In this document: in pieces, positions 1-10,536 of the stretch
Position numbering within the stretch: position 1 is the stretch's first letter
Layout: the number at the start of each line of letters is the position of its first letter
DNA from: Cyclaneusma minus
Taxonomy: Eukaryota; Ascomycota; Leotiomycetes; Marthamycetales; Marthamycetaceae
NCBI GenBank assembly: GCA_037179335.1
Contig: JAKZHN010000019.1
Coordinates: forward strand, 496,001 to 560,000
Reading direction: 5' to 3'
DNA length: 64,000 bases
Program-made: the position numbers and the translations under genes
The notes under the pieces: model-generated
Told to the model about the DNA's origin: nothing
What the model saw: only the letters and a program-made list of their open reading frames with translations
Database searches by the model: none

Positions 1-3000
1 GCCCTTCTAAGAAAGAATACCACGGCCATGTTTTTAGCAACAGCAGTTTATGAAAAGCCCCTTCGAGTACGAACGAGTCTGCCTCGCACTCTCAAGATGC
101 CGTTCGAGTGGGGGCGAAAATGGGCAAATTGCGACGGCTTGGCATGGCCGCCTGCGGCCCGCGGATGTTGGTATGAGAAACCGCGGGCCGACAGCTCCTT
201 TAATATTGAATGGGAAGAGTATTAGTGCCGTGGAGATGAAGAGAACATGGACGGGAAGGCTACCTGGCGATATGGCGCTACTTCTCTGAGACTCTGATAG
301 GTAGTGATGCCTTCTGCCTGGAGCACGATAAGGCGTCTATGTCGTGGCTTAGGGTACATGCATGGTAAGAAGGTCACGGGATTGTGTCTATCTGCAGGAT
401 TGCGGCGGGTTTGGGTCTGGGGCCTTGGAGGTTATTCCCGGCCGCTGTGATTTCCAATTCGAGAAGGCAGTCTCTTGAGTCTGTGTTAGAGCAGCAGAAT
501 TGGCAAATATGTGGTTGGAGGCCTTGGGAAGTTCTCTGCCCCCCGAGTATGGAGATTGGCTGGAGATATTCGGAGTCAATATGTTGACAATGATATGCAC
601 AAGCATCGAGGTGGGCCATACCTAGGCAGTGAACTATGAGCCTAATAGTTCACTGAGTATTAGCTGGTCAGGATTGTATCGCAGGATGCCAGGAACAAGG
701 AATGCATTGCAGCTACGACGGCAGTTGCTGAATCCCAATTCTCAATTTTCCGTGGAGCATCCATGGGTCTTCGAAACTCCGAATCGCCGTTGATTTGTGA
801 TCGAGTTGGTTCTCTCAGAAAATTGTGGTGTTTTGTGCCGTCACACAAACATCCCTTTCGGGCAACAGGCAAATGACGGAATCATGAATCATATGTGATA
901 TAAGGCCTTCGGATTTCAAGCAATCAGCTCTTCAGAATAGTAGCTGCAAACAATGACTCAAGACCACCTTCTCAAAAGTCCGTCATTATTCCAAGGCCAA
1001 AAATGGGGGCATCATTGCGAGTCACCAAAACGTCTTTTGCGACTGGCTGGTCAAATGCGAATTGAACAACATTGAAGCTGGAAGATCCAACAGACTAAAA
1101 TGGTCTACCAGCCCCGCGGGTCCACACTACTAGCAGTGGTGTTTCCAAGTTTGTAAGGTTCTGACTGGCTCGAATAGCCGCCGGCCGCGGGAGCTATTTT
1201 TGGCGCGCGTCTCAGGATCGCGAAATGACGAATCGCAGGATGCGGATTGGACAGGGGTTGGAGCGGTAGTTGGGGCTTAGCGAGCTTCAATAGCTTAGAC
1301 CTAAGGTACGGAATGGACTCCGATGTGGGGTTGCACTTCAGTCTTCGGTTGAATAACTTGAATTTGCGACATGCGATGTTCAGAACCAGAGCGCAGAGAC
1401 AGGAGGATATGGAAGGGAGTCTGTAGTGGGGATTGATGGGGATTGATGGGGATTGCGAATGCGTGGAGATTGAAGCACCGACACCATGGAGAGGTCTCGG
1501 AAACCAACCAACAGAACGTGAGTAAACCGGAAAGCTGTTGGACTCGACGCAAGTGAGTTAACGCACCTCGGTCGAATGCGAAATGAAGCTGATGGGATGT
1601 TGCTTACTTTGACGTGTCCTCGAGCGCAAGGCAACAACTGTGGCGAGCAACAGTCGCCTATCGTATCATGAAGCAGACCACGACTTCTCCAACACGGATA
1701 CGCGATCCCCCACGTTTGTGGCTGGATTCACGTTGGTGGCTTGACGTAATGCACCAGCATATCGACATGCGAGCACTGAGCAGTAGCATGGCTGGAGCTT
1801 GGCAATCCGCACGTGCGACACCAAGTTGTTGGTGACGATCATGCCATGCAGGTCCAAACGGGACAGTGCATGCTGCAAGCCTGGAGATCTCTCGGCCTGA
1901 TTGTTGGCTGCGAGTCCGTGAGTCGGCTACCAAACGACCGAGTGATGAGCCAACATCTGGCCATCTCCAGCATCAAGAATCCGAGCCTTGCAGCAAAGTC
2001 CTTTGGGGAGTACTCTACTCGTACCGTGTCGTACCCTTCATGTCGCTGGAGGGTGTGTCGCCATCAACATTTGGAATCATTTTCGATGACTTGTGTTTTC
2101 CTCTCGTGGCTTTTGGGGCCATCTTGCATCGCCCACTTGTGGAGGATTCAACGCCACCCCAGGATTCATTTATATGACTGTTGACCGAGGTCCGCTTTGG
2201 GAACTGCCAGTCAGGAATCGAGGCGGATACCAGGTCCGTGTAACTGGTCGGAAGTGGCTGTAAGGTGAGAGCGGCAGTGGGTATCGCGAGAATCCTCAGA
2301 TGGATTTCGAGAGAGCCACAGTCGTTGACTTGTGGGGCTTTGCGGTCGGGTCATACCCTTACTGTTCATGATACCGGTCGTCTCAAGTTAGGTCCGTCCT
2401 ATTTGCCTACTTCCATACCCAGAATACAGGAGAGCCAAATGATTGGAATGAATGACTTTTCGAGGCTTGTCGCCGCCCTAGCCCCGTGTTCGCCATCTTT
2501 TGGTTTCTAAGTCCTCTGGCCCATTGGAATTGGCCAACAGAGCAAAGGGCCACGACAGGAGTAACGCCGTCATCTTGGCGTGGTGTTGACGGAACTTCAC
2601 ACGAGGTATGACATGGAATCGCAGAAACCGGGAAGGAAGATCGCAGTTCATGCGCTTCCAACACACTTGGCTGCTAGGGAATGACGATATGGACAGGGTG
2701 ATGAGAGACATTTGTTGGAACCAGAGCATCCACTCTTATTAGTGGTAAAAGCTAAGTGTCTGCAAGTAGGAAAGGGTATGTCGTTGGAGATCCCGGACAG
2801 GGGGTATGGCACTTGGAGGTTGAACGAGGCCAGTGCTCGTGTGGGGTTGCGAAGAAACAACAAACTTGAAACAACCCTTTGTCAGCGGGAGGGATCCGTC
2901 AGCATATTCTCGAAGCTCGTATCTTCGGATCGAATCAGACTTCGGGGGGCCATTTGTCTTACTTCAACTCGAAGCTGCCAAAGCAGAACTTAGAAGTGGC

Positions 3001-3424
3001 CAGGTATTTGTTTTCTCCCATGAGATACCTTGGTGGTTGGTTGATTCATCGAGATGGATTTCCTTTTAGAACTTTGCTCCGCCTCTCCCATGCATGTAAT
3101 GGTGTTGTTAGGTGAGACTTCTACTTCCAGAGTTTGCCATCATGTTTGCTTGCGTAGCGGACCTTAGTGGAATTTCTGGGAGCTGAGGGTTTAATCACAC
3201 AAAATGTGAATGGCTGAAAATACCTTGACTTTAAAGCTAGAAGCGTAATACCGGTAACCGTTGACTCAAAACGATCAGGGTTGGGAAATGCTAGGTAACG
3301 TATCGAGGAGTGTCAAGGCATCACAAGTACAAGGCCTTCGAAGTTCTTATTACATGCTATTAGTATTTCTTACACCCCATCCCGGCTAACTCCATGGCCA
3401 CTGTCACCCTCTCTCTCCTCTCTC
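1..3424. other. No supported gene; left-edge intergenic region
   Basis: Only short overlapping ORFs are present on both strands. None has recognisable motifs or plausible splice joins to a neighbour. A small direct repeat (three copies of a 12-bp GGGGATTGATGG-like unit) lies near 1425-1458. The stretch just before 3425 is the 3' flank of the GH16 gene. Confidence 0.6.
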
Positions 3425-4322
3425 TCAAGGATTGTAGCTAGTAACACTCAAGGACTGCACATCGAAATAACTCGTGGTAGTTGGTCCAGAGCTACCACTG
3501 CTGCCAAGCATCTGATAATCAATAATCATGTAGAATGGCTCTCCAACCATGTTCGCTCCATACTGGGTGGTGATCAAAGTTCCATCCAAGTAAAACGCAA
3601 TGCTGACGGTCGTACCATCATCCTCTGCTCGCAGCTCGGCGAGGACAGTTCGCCAGGCAGTTGTGGGTGATGGATAGGTATAGTCGTAAGCTTCCACCGC
3701 ACTGCTGGTGTTGAAGGTGTTGAAGGAGATCTTGCCATCACCTGTTCATGATCTATTAGTACTTCTTGCAGACATGGTCCTCGAGATCGTCAAATCGCGA
3801 AGAACCCCTGGAATGTCTAACTCGCTTTGGGTATAGGGAACCAAAAACCTCGATTAACTCACCTTTCCACTCCGCCATGTCAATTTCCGGTGGCCAGCTA
3901 TTCACTCCGTCCAACCACCAAGCCGGCCAGCATCCCTCCGCCACATCCGCCACAAAGTTCGCCTTAAAATCCAAGCCTCCCTCAGCCTCGACGGTAAAAT
4001 ACTGCTTCGCCCAGACCGTCCCGCTCAGATAAGTCAAAGAGTTATCCGAAGCTTGGGGTCCCGTGTAGTTGCTCTGGATCTGCAGATAGGCATTGTCGTG
4101 GACCGTCACTTGGGATTCGGCCATGAGCGCGGCTCCATTGTGACTATCGCCCCATGGATACTGGTAGTTGAAGTACTCTTCGAGCAGAGAAGTAGAGGTG
4201 AAGACATCTTCGGGGATAAGCGTTGTTGCACGCTTTTGAAGGAGGCTTTCGCGCTTGGTGGTGGGTGAGGGAATGGCGGTTGCCAAAGCGGAAAGAGAGA
4301 CGAGGAATAGGAGGGAACGCAT
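3425..4322 (-). CDS. Secreted glycoside hydrolase family 16 (beta-glucanase-like)
   Basis: Two exons, 4322-3863 and 3741-3425, join across a 121-nt intron with a GTGAGT donor. They give about 258 aa, in phase. The chosen start (MRSLLFLVSLSALATA) makes a classic signal peptide; an in-frame Met eight codons upstream at 4346 is the alternative. Dibasic KR sites at about residues 23-24 and 30-31 could be Kex2 cleavage points. The GH16 catalytic motif EIDMAE is at about 146-151, giving the expected nucleophile and acid/base glutamates, with Trp-rich flanks (CWPAWW before, W after). The family hydrolyses or rearranges beta-1,3/1,4-glucans, so a role on fungal or plant cell wall outside the cell is inferred. 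It is at the short end for GH16 and has no GPI signal or binding module. The exact substrate cannot be told from sequence. Confidence 0.88.
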
Positions 4323-4346
4323 GGCTAATGAGAGACTGAGAGGCAA

Positions 4347-5088
4347 AAGGAGTGGAAGTCTGGATCAAGAGACCTGAGACGTTACATGCTCTGGAGAGAC
4401 TGCTCACTGTTTTATAGATTTTTAAGCGAATCGCCAGAACACAAGGCTAACCCCCATTGACCCGGTTTGGAGAAATAACCGGTTCTATTCGAGGATCTTT
4501 TGAAAGCCGTTGCGGGTAATGGGCTTGAGTTTGTACGACAGACGGGGATTGTTTCGTTTCGAACAGGGATTAAGGCGACGGAGTATGGGCCAAGCTTCCT
4601 GGGCAGGGTCGATACGAGCCATACCGACGTCGATGCAGAGCAAGCATTCTGCATCGTTTGTGAATTTTAGGTGGACGCGTGTGATCCTTGGCCCAATTGG
4701 TGGACAAAAATGCCGACTTGAGATCTGCCGTTTCGGAGGCATGCGGAGAATTCGGCAACCACCCAGTCGGGCCAATTCAGCGAGCGAAGATCAGATGGGC
4801 TCTGCGGGGAACTGGCTGAAGATCACAGGTCTCGGTTTCACTGGTTGGTGTTGCGATCGTCCTGGGAGAGGGACTTGAAATTGCATGCTGTGGAGCGTGC
4901 GGTTTGGCGGGACCGTTTCGAGAGTATATGTAGTCAAATATCAAGGGTCCATCTCGTCCTCGGGACCCGGCTGCTTACTTTTCGAACTCACACATATCAG
5001 GAACATACTGGAGATATTAGGCATTTGCGGAGTAGGAATAGTAAGACAAGAAAGGTGTATGTATACCGATAACCCTTTTGGCAACTAT
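4347..5088. other. Intergenic: GH16 upstream region
   Basis: This is the 5' flank of the minus-strand GH16 gene. TTTATAGATTTTTAAG near 4412-4426 (plus strand) is AT-rich and could contain its TATA region. No gene is supported. Confidence 0.4.
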
Positions 5089-5090
5089 TA

Positions 5091-5317
5091 CAGTGGGAGG
5101 ACAAAAGTCTGAATACGGTCTACAATTTCCAAATGATTGCGAATATCACAAATAACCAGAAGTATTCCCAATAAGGTAACTTGGAATATCGCAGATTATT
5201 TGGGATATTGCAAAGCATTTGTCATATTTCTAATTACTAGGAACCTTCCTGGTTATTTGGGATATTCGCAATTATTCGGAGACTGTAGGCCTCATTCAGA
5301 CTTTTCCCCAACCACTG
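5091..5317. mobile_element. MITE, Tc1/mariner type, with internal 19-bp repeats
   Basis: The element is 227 bp and flanked by TA at 5089-5090 and 5318-5319, the target duplication of Tc1/mariner elements. The ends are inverted: the left begins CAGTGGGAGGACAAAAGTC, and the right, read on the other strand, begins CAGTGGTTGGGGAAAAGTC. Both continue into TGAAT. The interior holds degenerate copies of a 19-bp unit (consensus like TTCCCAATTACTTGGGATA). There is no coding capacity, so it is non-autonomous. The same terminal repeat occurs at 62511-62794. Confidence 0.85.
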
Positions 5318-5319
5318 TA

Positions 5320-6021
5320 GGATTCGAGTGTTTTTCTCTCTAATTATTGTCACAGCGGCGGGCAGGGTGAAGGTAAGAACAGCGCTGTTGCGTGGTGGAA
5401 AGTGGAGGTCTTCAACCAGAGCAAATGCCAATAAAGCAAGGCCTGGGGCACAGCGGCGAGCACGGTCATAGGCACGGCCACGAATGGTGCCGTGACATCT
5501 GAGTTGGTCTCTATGACTTCAGTCGGAATAAGCAGTAGTTGGAAGCGATTATAGAGATGTGAAAATATCAGCCACAAACCAAATTCGGCCAGGGCCAAGG
5601 AGAAGGTATTGGTCACACGGTAGCCCTTCTCTAGCTTAGCTTAGCGTAGCGCTTGGCACCAGTATATATCCTGGTGCTTGGCACGTCAATACAACATCAT
5701 CGACCATGCTATTGATCCCTGCCGTGACTGATAGAAGGGACATGCAGACTTTCTCCATGTCAATGTAGGGAGCCTGTAAAAACACATTGAATATGGATTC
5801 ACTTTTGGCAAATTGCCAAGAAAAGGACCAGTACTTAGTACCGTGCACAATGGGCGTGCTTCGATTCGAATCTAGCATTCCGCCCCAAGTCTGGAGACCA
5901 CCACCATTCTCAGGCCATGGCCATATTGAGATCCTCGTCTTTCCCGGAGCCCCTAGACTCTTCCCTGTTCTTCCACTTCACCCTGTGCTTTCACTCTTCC
6001 ACTCCTCCCAGGTCTCGCTTT
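5320..6021. other. Intergenic between MITE and small secreted protein gene
   Basis: No gene is supported. A short palindrome (GCACCAG, 8-nt spacer, CTGGTGC) lies at 5656-5677, and a CTTAG-rich stretch at 5630-5645. Confidence 0.5.
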
Positions 6022-6676
6022 CTAATCATCTCCCGTAAAATCGACGCTGGTAGAAGTCTGTCCCGCCGCTGCCTCGTCAAGGGCAACATTCGTCGCTAAC
6101 TTGGCCTGCTGGTCAGCGAGCTCGGATGCTGAATCAGTATTTCCTTGCGCCGTTTCGATCTGGATGCGGAGGACGTCTGTCTGTAATTTCAGAACCTTGT
6201 TCTTGATTTTGCCATTCTACCAGAAGTCAGAAAAGTAAGTTTTCAAGCTGCAGGATAGTTTTCTAACCTGCAGGGCGGTGCCGGCCTCGGTTTCTTGGCC
6301 ACCGGCAGCATCAATAGCATCGTTGAAGCCTCCGGTTCCAGTCTCGGCATCTTCTGCCACTTGGGCTGCTTTGGCGATAATTTGGAGGTCGTTCTCTGAG
6401 ACGCCGGCGAGGTTATTCTGGTCAATCTAAAGGAAGTGAGGTCAGTCCTGTGGTCATTTTCCAATCTCGTGGTAAGGCAGGAAAGCTTACAGGGAACATG
6501 GCATTGACTTCAGCCAGGGCGTTTCCAGCGACTCCGTCCGAGATCTGGAATTCGTTGTACGACTTCTCGGTAAGCAGGTCCGTAGTGTTGGCTCTGGGCA
6601 GGACAGGATTGGCGATTGCGGCCGAAGACAGCGCAAAGCCGACCAGCAGCGATGAAAGAGTGGATGAGAAATGCAT
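6022..6676 (-). CDS. Small secreted protein of a conserved ascomycete family
   Basis: Three exons, 6676-6491, 6426-6268 and 6216-6022, are joined across introns of 64 and 51 nt, all in phase 0. They give 179 aa. Residues 1 to about 22 are a signal peptide (MHFSSTLSSLLVG, ending ALSSAAIANP). The mature part contains the conserved block FQISDGVAGNALAEVNAMFP followed by a helix-rich segment with GTGGFNDAIDAAGG. I recognise this pattern from many filamentous ascomycetes as an uncharacterised secreted family without cysteine bridges. The C-terminus is Gln/Ala-rich and acidic, ending TGDD. One N-glycosylation sequon (NTT) is near residue 30. The function is unknown; a secreted or cell-surface location is inferred. 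A shorter model that ignores the third exon would lose the conserved helical tail. Confidence 0.85.
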
Positions 6677-8291
6677 GATTCGTTGATCGTAGATTTAAGT
6701 AAAGGCTTGAATAGGAGACAGAAAGACCGTGATGCTGAAAGAGGGTACAAAGTACAGATTTCAAATGATTAGAGCAGGTACCAGCCAGTGAAACAGAATG
6801 AAAAGACGAGTGAACGATTGGATGGATGAGTGAATGAAAGATTTCAAAGATGCCGGATGCCATCATCTTATATTTCATTCAGGCTATCGATGAGACGGAT
6901 TATCGATGGGAGGCTTTGGGACTTTACTGCCAAGCAGTCTCGCAGCAGGCTATCAAAACACGGCGCCAGTGGCACGGAGAAGAAGACAAGCAGTCTTGAG
7001 CTGCAGGGGCTGTCATAAGAGTCGAAGGCCATCTGAAAAAATCGTCCAAACAAGCGTAAACCGGCGCAGGAGACGACTGGCAGAGATTGGGGGGCTGTAA
7101 GGATTCGAGGAACAGGGGCCCCGCATCGTCTAGGCCATGTTGCAGGGCCTCGACATCGTGTTAGAGAAGTACCGGCAACCCGCAAGCGTTCTGGGAAGCG
7201 GCGACGTGAAATGTGCCATCAGTCTGACTGACAGTTTTGCGTGGGCGGGACTTGAGACGAACTGGCAGCTGAGACAAGGCGTCGGAGCGGAAGCGTGGTC
7301 CGTGCCCATGGAGTTGAAGAACATCGCTTAGGAGAACCCCTGTCTCAGACCACGTGACCGAGGAGCATCAAACTCGATTTGTCGGAAGATGAGCATTGCG
7401 CAGATCGATAGAGTGATTTACTGGTTGGCACAGGTTGAGACCTGAGAGATGATCTACAATCCCAATGATAGTATTGGCCTGCTCTGTTGTTCGGACTTCA
7501 GACTTCTGTGTCATCAATCGCCATCTAAACAGCAACCAGATTTCATATCAATTCTCAAGTTTGGAAGCAAAAACATGTTACATCGTAAATCGGCTTGGCA
7601 AGCCTCGGTAGACATTCTGAAGAGTGATAGCAAGCTTACAAGGTAACATGGCTCTATGCTTTGGCAAACTAAGTCTGGAGCCATCGCAGTCGCACACCTA
7701 TGCGACGGTATTATCACGTGATTACCATGTGACACTATCCAGTGACCTTAGCGTGCGCTCCAGTTGCAGCTGGGCCTTTGTACATAGTCCTGCGCGCTGC
7801 GCACGAGGTCTTCCCCTTGTGAAACAAGGTCTATCTCTTTTAGATTCCAACCTCCGTATTATAATTTTGATACGTAGCTAGGAAGACGTATATAGATATC
7901 AGTAAGTGAATACTTCTCTAGCCATCTCAGGAAACACTCGCTCGAGCAAATGAAAGCCTGGAGACTGTAGCTGCTTTAGAGTCCGAATGAAAGCTCAAGA
8001 AATCTTGTGAGTTTACTGGAAACCAAGCATTGGCGAAGGAAATGACTAAAAGGATGGCAAACAGTGTTGGTCTAAGACATTTGCCAGTGTCAGCTGACTA
8101 GCAAGCCGTTTGATGACATGGTTGGTCGTTCACTTGACCGGTCTTCAGTCCGTATATATAGACCCAGACGTAACTTGCTAGGCCACCCCTTTCGACAACA
8201 CCTTGGATCTGGTTTTCTTGATGGTAGCAGCCCAAGATCTTCAAGAACCCGATCCTCACCTGTGCAAGCCATCCTTTGTCTGGCCACCAAT
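6677..8291. other. Intergenic; no supported gene
   Basis: This is the 5' flank of the small secreted protein gene and sequence leading to the orphan ORF at 8292. A TATA-like CGTATATATAGA sits at 8151-8162, about 130 nt before that ORF. No ORF here shows family features. Confidence 0.5.
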
Positions 8292-8732
8292 ATGAACTTT
8301 GGGCTCATCCCTAAAGAGTACCAGCACTACATTGGGCCTCGCAACTTCAAGCTAGAAGATCCTGCTACCCATACCCAGCAGAACATCGACACTCGAATAC
8401 TGGAAGTGATGGCTTATTTTATGTACATGAGGTTTAAACACTGTAAACTTTGGAACGATTTCCGATACTTGTTCCATGGCTGGGATCAAGCTCTCTTCGG
8501 CAAGGCTCATGAGCAAGTACGCGAATTCCTCAGGGATTACCTGTTCCAACACGCAGTGTTTATTCCTGGAACCACAAGGTCTGGAGTTCCTGTTAGGGCG
8601 GATGTGGCTCTTGCGCAAGCTGTTTCTGGACCTGACGAAATACCTTTTTGGTCAGAAGAGGCAGAGGCAGAATGGAAGGAAAGGAAAGCCGAAACCAAGG
8701 CCAAGGAAATATGCACAAAAGAAGGCGAATGA
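8292..8732 (+). CDS. Orphan hypothetical protein (146 aa)
   Basis: This is an uninterrupted ORF. The chosen Met (MNFGLIPKEYQHYIGP) is the first that starts a protein-like segment; the frame is open upstream to 8118 with less plausible composition. The middle is aromatic- and charge-rich (VMAYFMYMRFKHCKLWNDF, then FHGWDQALFG), as in a folded helical domain. The C-terminus is a charged helix rich in Glu and Lys. I recognise no family, signal peptide or membrane segment. A TATA-like element lies about 130 nt upstream, and the TTCACACTG repeat field begins 220 nt downstream. It may be a lineage-specific gene, or one exon of a longer gene with an intron near either end. Confidence 0.42.
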   Translation: MNFGLIPKEYQHYIGPRNFKLEDPATHTQQNIDTRILEVMAYFMYMRFKHCKLWNDFRYLFHGWDQALFGKAHEQVREFLRDYLFQHAVFIPGTTRSGVPVRADVALAQAVSGPDEIPFWSEEAEAEWKERKAETKAKEICTKEGE

Positions 8733-8952
8733 TCTGGAGGAACAAGCCAAGCAGGAGAAGATCTCGCTTAGTGTGATCCTTCTGCTTTGCCAGCCATTCT
8801 GATTCAGCTCCACTCGGCTTTTTAGGTTTGCAGCAACTCTATGCATGTATGATGTTGGACTTCAATCGAACACCTTCAAAAACTTCATAGAGACTTACTA
8901 TTATCGTGCTGTGATCGGTGACTATATGGCCTGCGAGTTTTGCATTGAGTAC

Positions 8953-9608
8953 CTTCACACTGACCCCAGCTTCACACTGGCCAACTTCACACTGCAATAA
9001 ACTTCACAGTATAACTGACTTTATACTGCAAGCTGCTTTGTACAGCAACTTCACATCATGATAGCAATTTCACACTGCCGTGAGTTCACAATGTGAGCAC
9101 AGCTTCACACTATAAGCATCTTCACATTGCGCAGCTTCATACTGCGCAACTTCACACTGCGCAACTTCACACTGCGCGCAGCTTCGCACTGAGCAACCAC
9201 ACCATGACCAAACTTCAGTCTCCCAACTGTTCTCCATGGCACAGTCAAGACCTCATGATCTGCGCATGGAGGAACTTCACACGAAGTGCAACTTCACACA
9301 ATGAGCAGCCTCACACTATGAGCAGCTATACATTATGGGCAGCTTCACACTAAGCAGCCTTACACTCGGAAATTGTGAGCAACTTCACACTGTACGCAAT
9401 TTCACTGTGCAGGTAACTTCACGCTCCGAGCAAATTCAGACTGGCAGCAGCTTCACACGGTAAGCAGCTTCACACTGTACGCACCTTCAAACTTTTGACA
9501 GTTTCACACTGAGCAGCTTCACACTGTGAGCAGCTCCGTATAGAGTATTCGGATCAAGAAACTTAAAGAACTTTGCCCCGAGGAACTTCACACCACGGAG
9601 CCTCACAC
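8953..9608 (+). repeat. Degenerate tandem repeat field with TTCACACTG core
   Basis: Several dozen imperfect copies of a 12-17-bp unit with the core CTTCACACTG, usually preceded by GCAG or GCAA, cover this stretch. The tightest part (about 9129-9182) has 15-bp units AACTTCACACTGCGC. Copies thin out after 9530, with outliers near 9585-9608. Spacing is irregular, so it is a decayed minisatellite and not a CRISPR array. Confidence 0.9.
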
Positions 9609-10536
9609 AAATGAACTTCTCGAGAACGAGCTTCGCACGTACATATAGAGCCCAGACAAGGCCTTGTTTCAAAAAAGCGTAGAATGGGGAATAATTTTTG
9701 CGCAGTAAATGCCTCTCTAAAAAGTGACCCAGATCTTCACCAACACAATCCGCTGCTCCGCTTCCCTTGCCTGCCGCTGAAACCCCCAAGAAAAACCATT
9801 GTGTAAACGCCACCGCTCATCATCGCTCCCCAACAGCTCGACCCATAAAACATTGAGAACCAAAATTCGCTTTCTCGCCAAATCTCCGCAAGATCTTCTG
9901 TTCAAACGCAGCATGGGAATCAAGACGCGAAACGCCCCGCTTCCCAACGTACCAAAATATCAAAAAGATGGAACCAAGAGATGAGATGCAAACCACCAAT
10001 CCTGAAATCCCAGCCCCAACACACCCTCACAACCCCTTGGTTGAGATGAGACAAAACCCGAACGAGGTCCGGGGAAAAAATCTCGCCTCGCACCTGAGAT
10101 CAAGCAAGCAGATGAAAAAGACCAATCTCCTCTCGAAAAACTAATCAGAGGAGGCCACCACCGCCAAGCACAACATAGCCGCCCGCTGTTTCCTTTCCTA
10201 TAACCCTTCCCCAATTATCCATTATCTTATATAAAGAGCAAAGAAAACGTTTCCCTTCGGTCTTTTTTGTCTAGAATCCATTGCCCATCAACTTTTTGAA
10301 GCTTGTCATATTTTTCGTCGAAATCGTGGCGTCTGACATGTAGGTAGGAGATGGATTTTCGAAACCGTGTTGCGTTTCGTCTGAAGGATCTTTGATGATG
10401 ATATAGAGGAGGGGAGAGAGGAGAGGAAAGAGGGACATGTTACGTGCACTTGTCGCTAGGGCCTCGTCGAATTGGTTTCTCGAAAGAAGCTGCTTTTTCA
10501 CCAGCTCACATGATCAGACATTGAACAATGTCATAC
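9609..10536. other. Intergenic / 3' flank of the ULD-protein gene
   Basis: No gene is supported. This probably includes the long 3' UTR of the minus-strand gene that ends at 10537. Confidence 0.5.

Noticed and set aside
8953..9608. Possible CRISPR array
   Set aside because: Repeat units are short, imperfect and irregularly spaced, spacers are not unique sequences of constant length, and the genome is eukaryotic.
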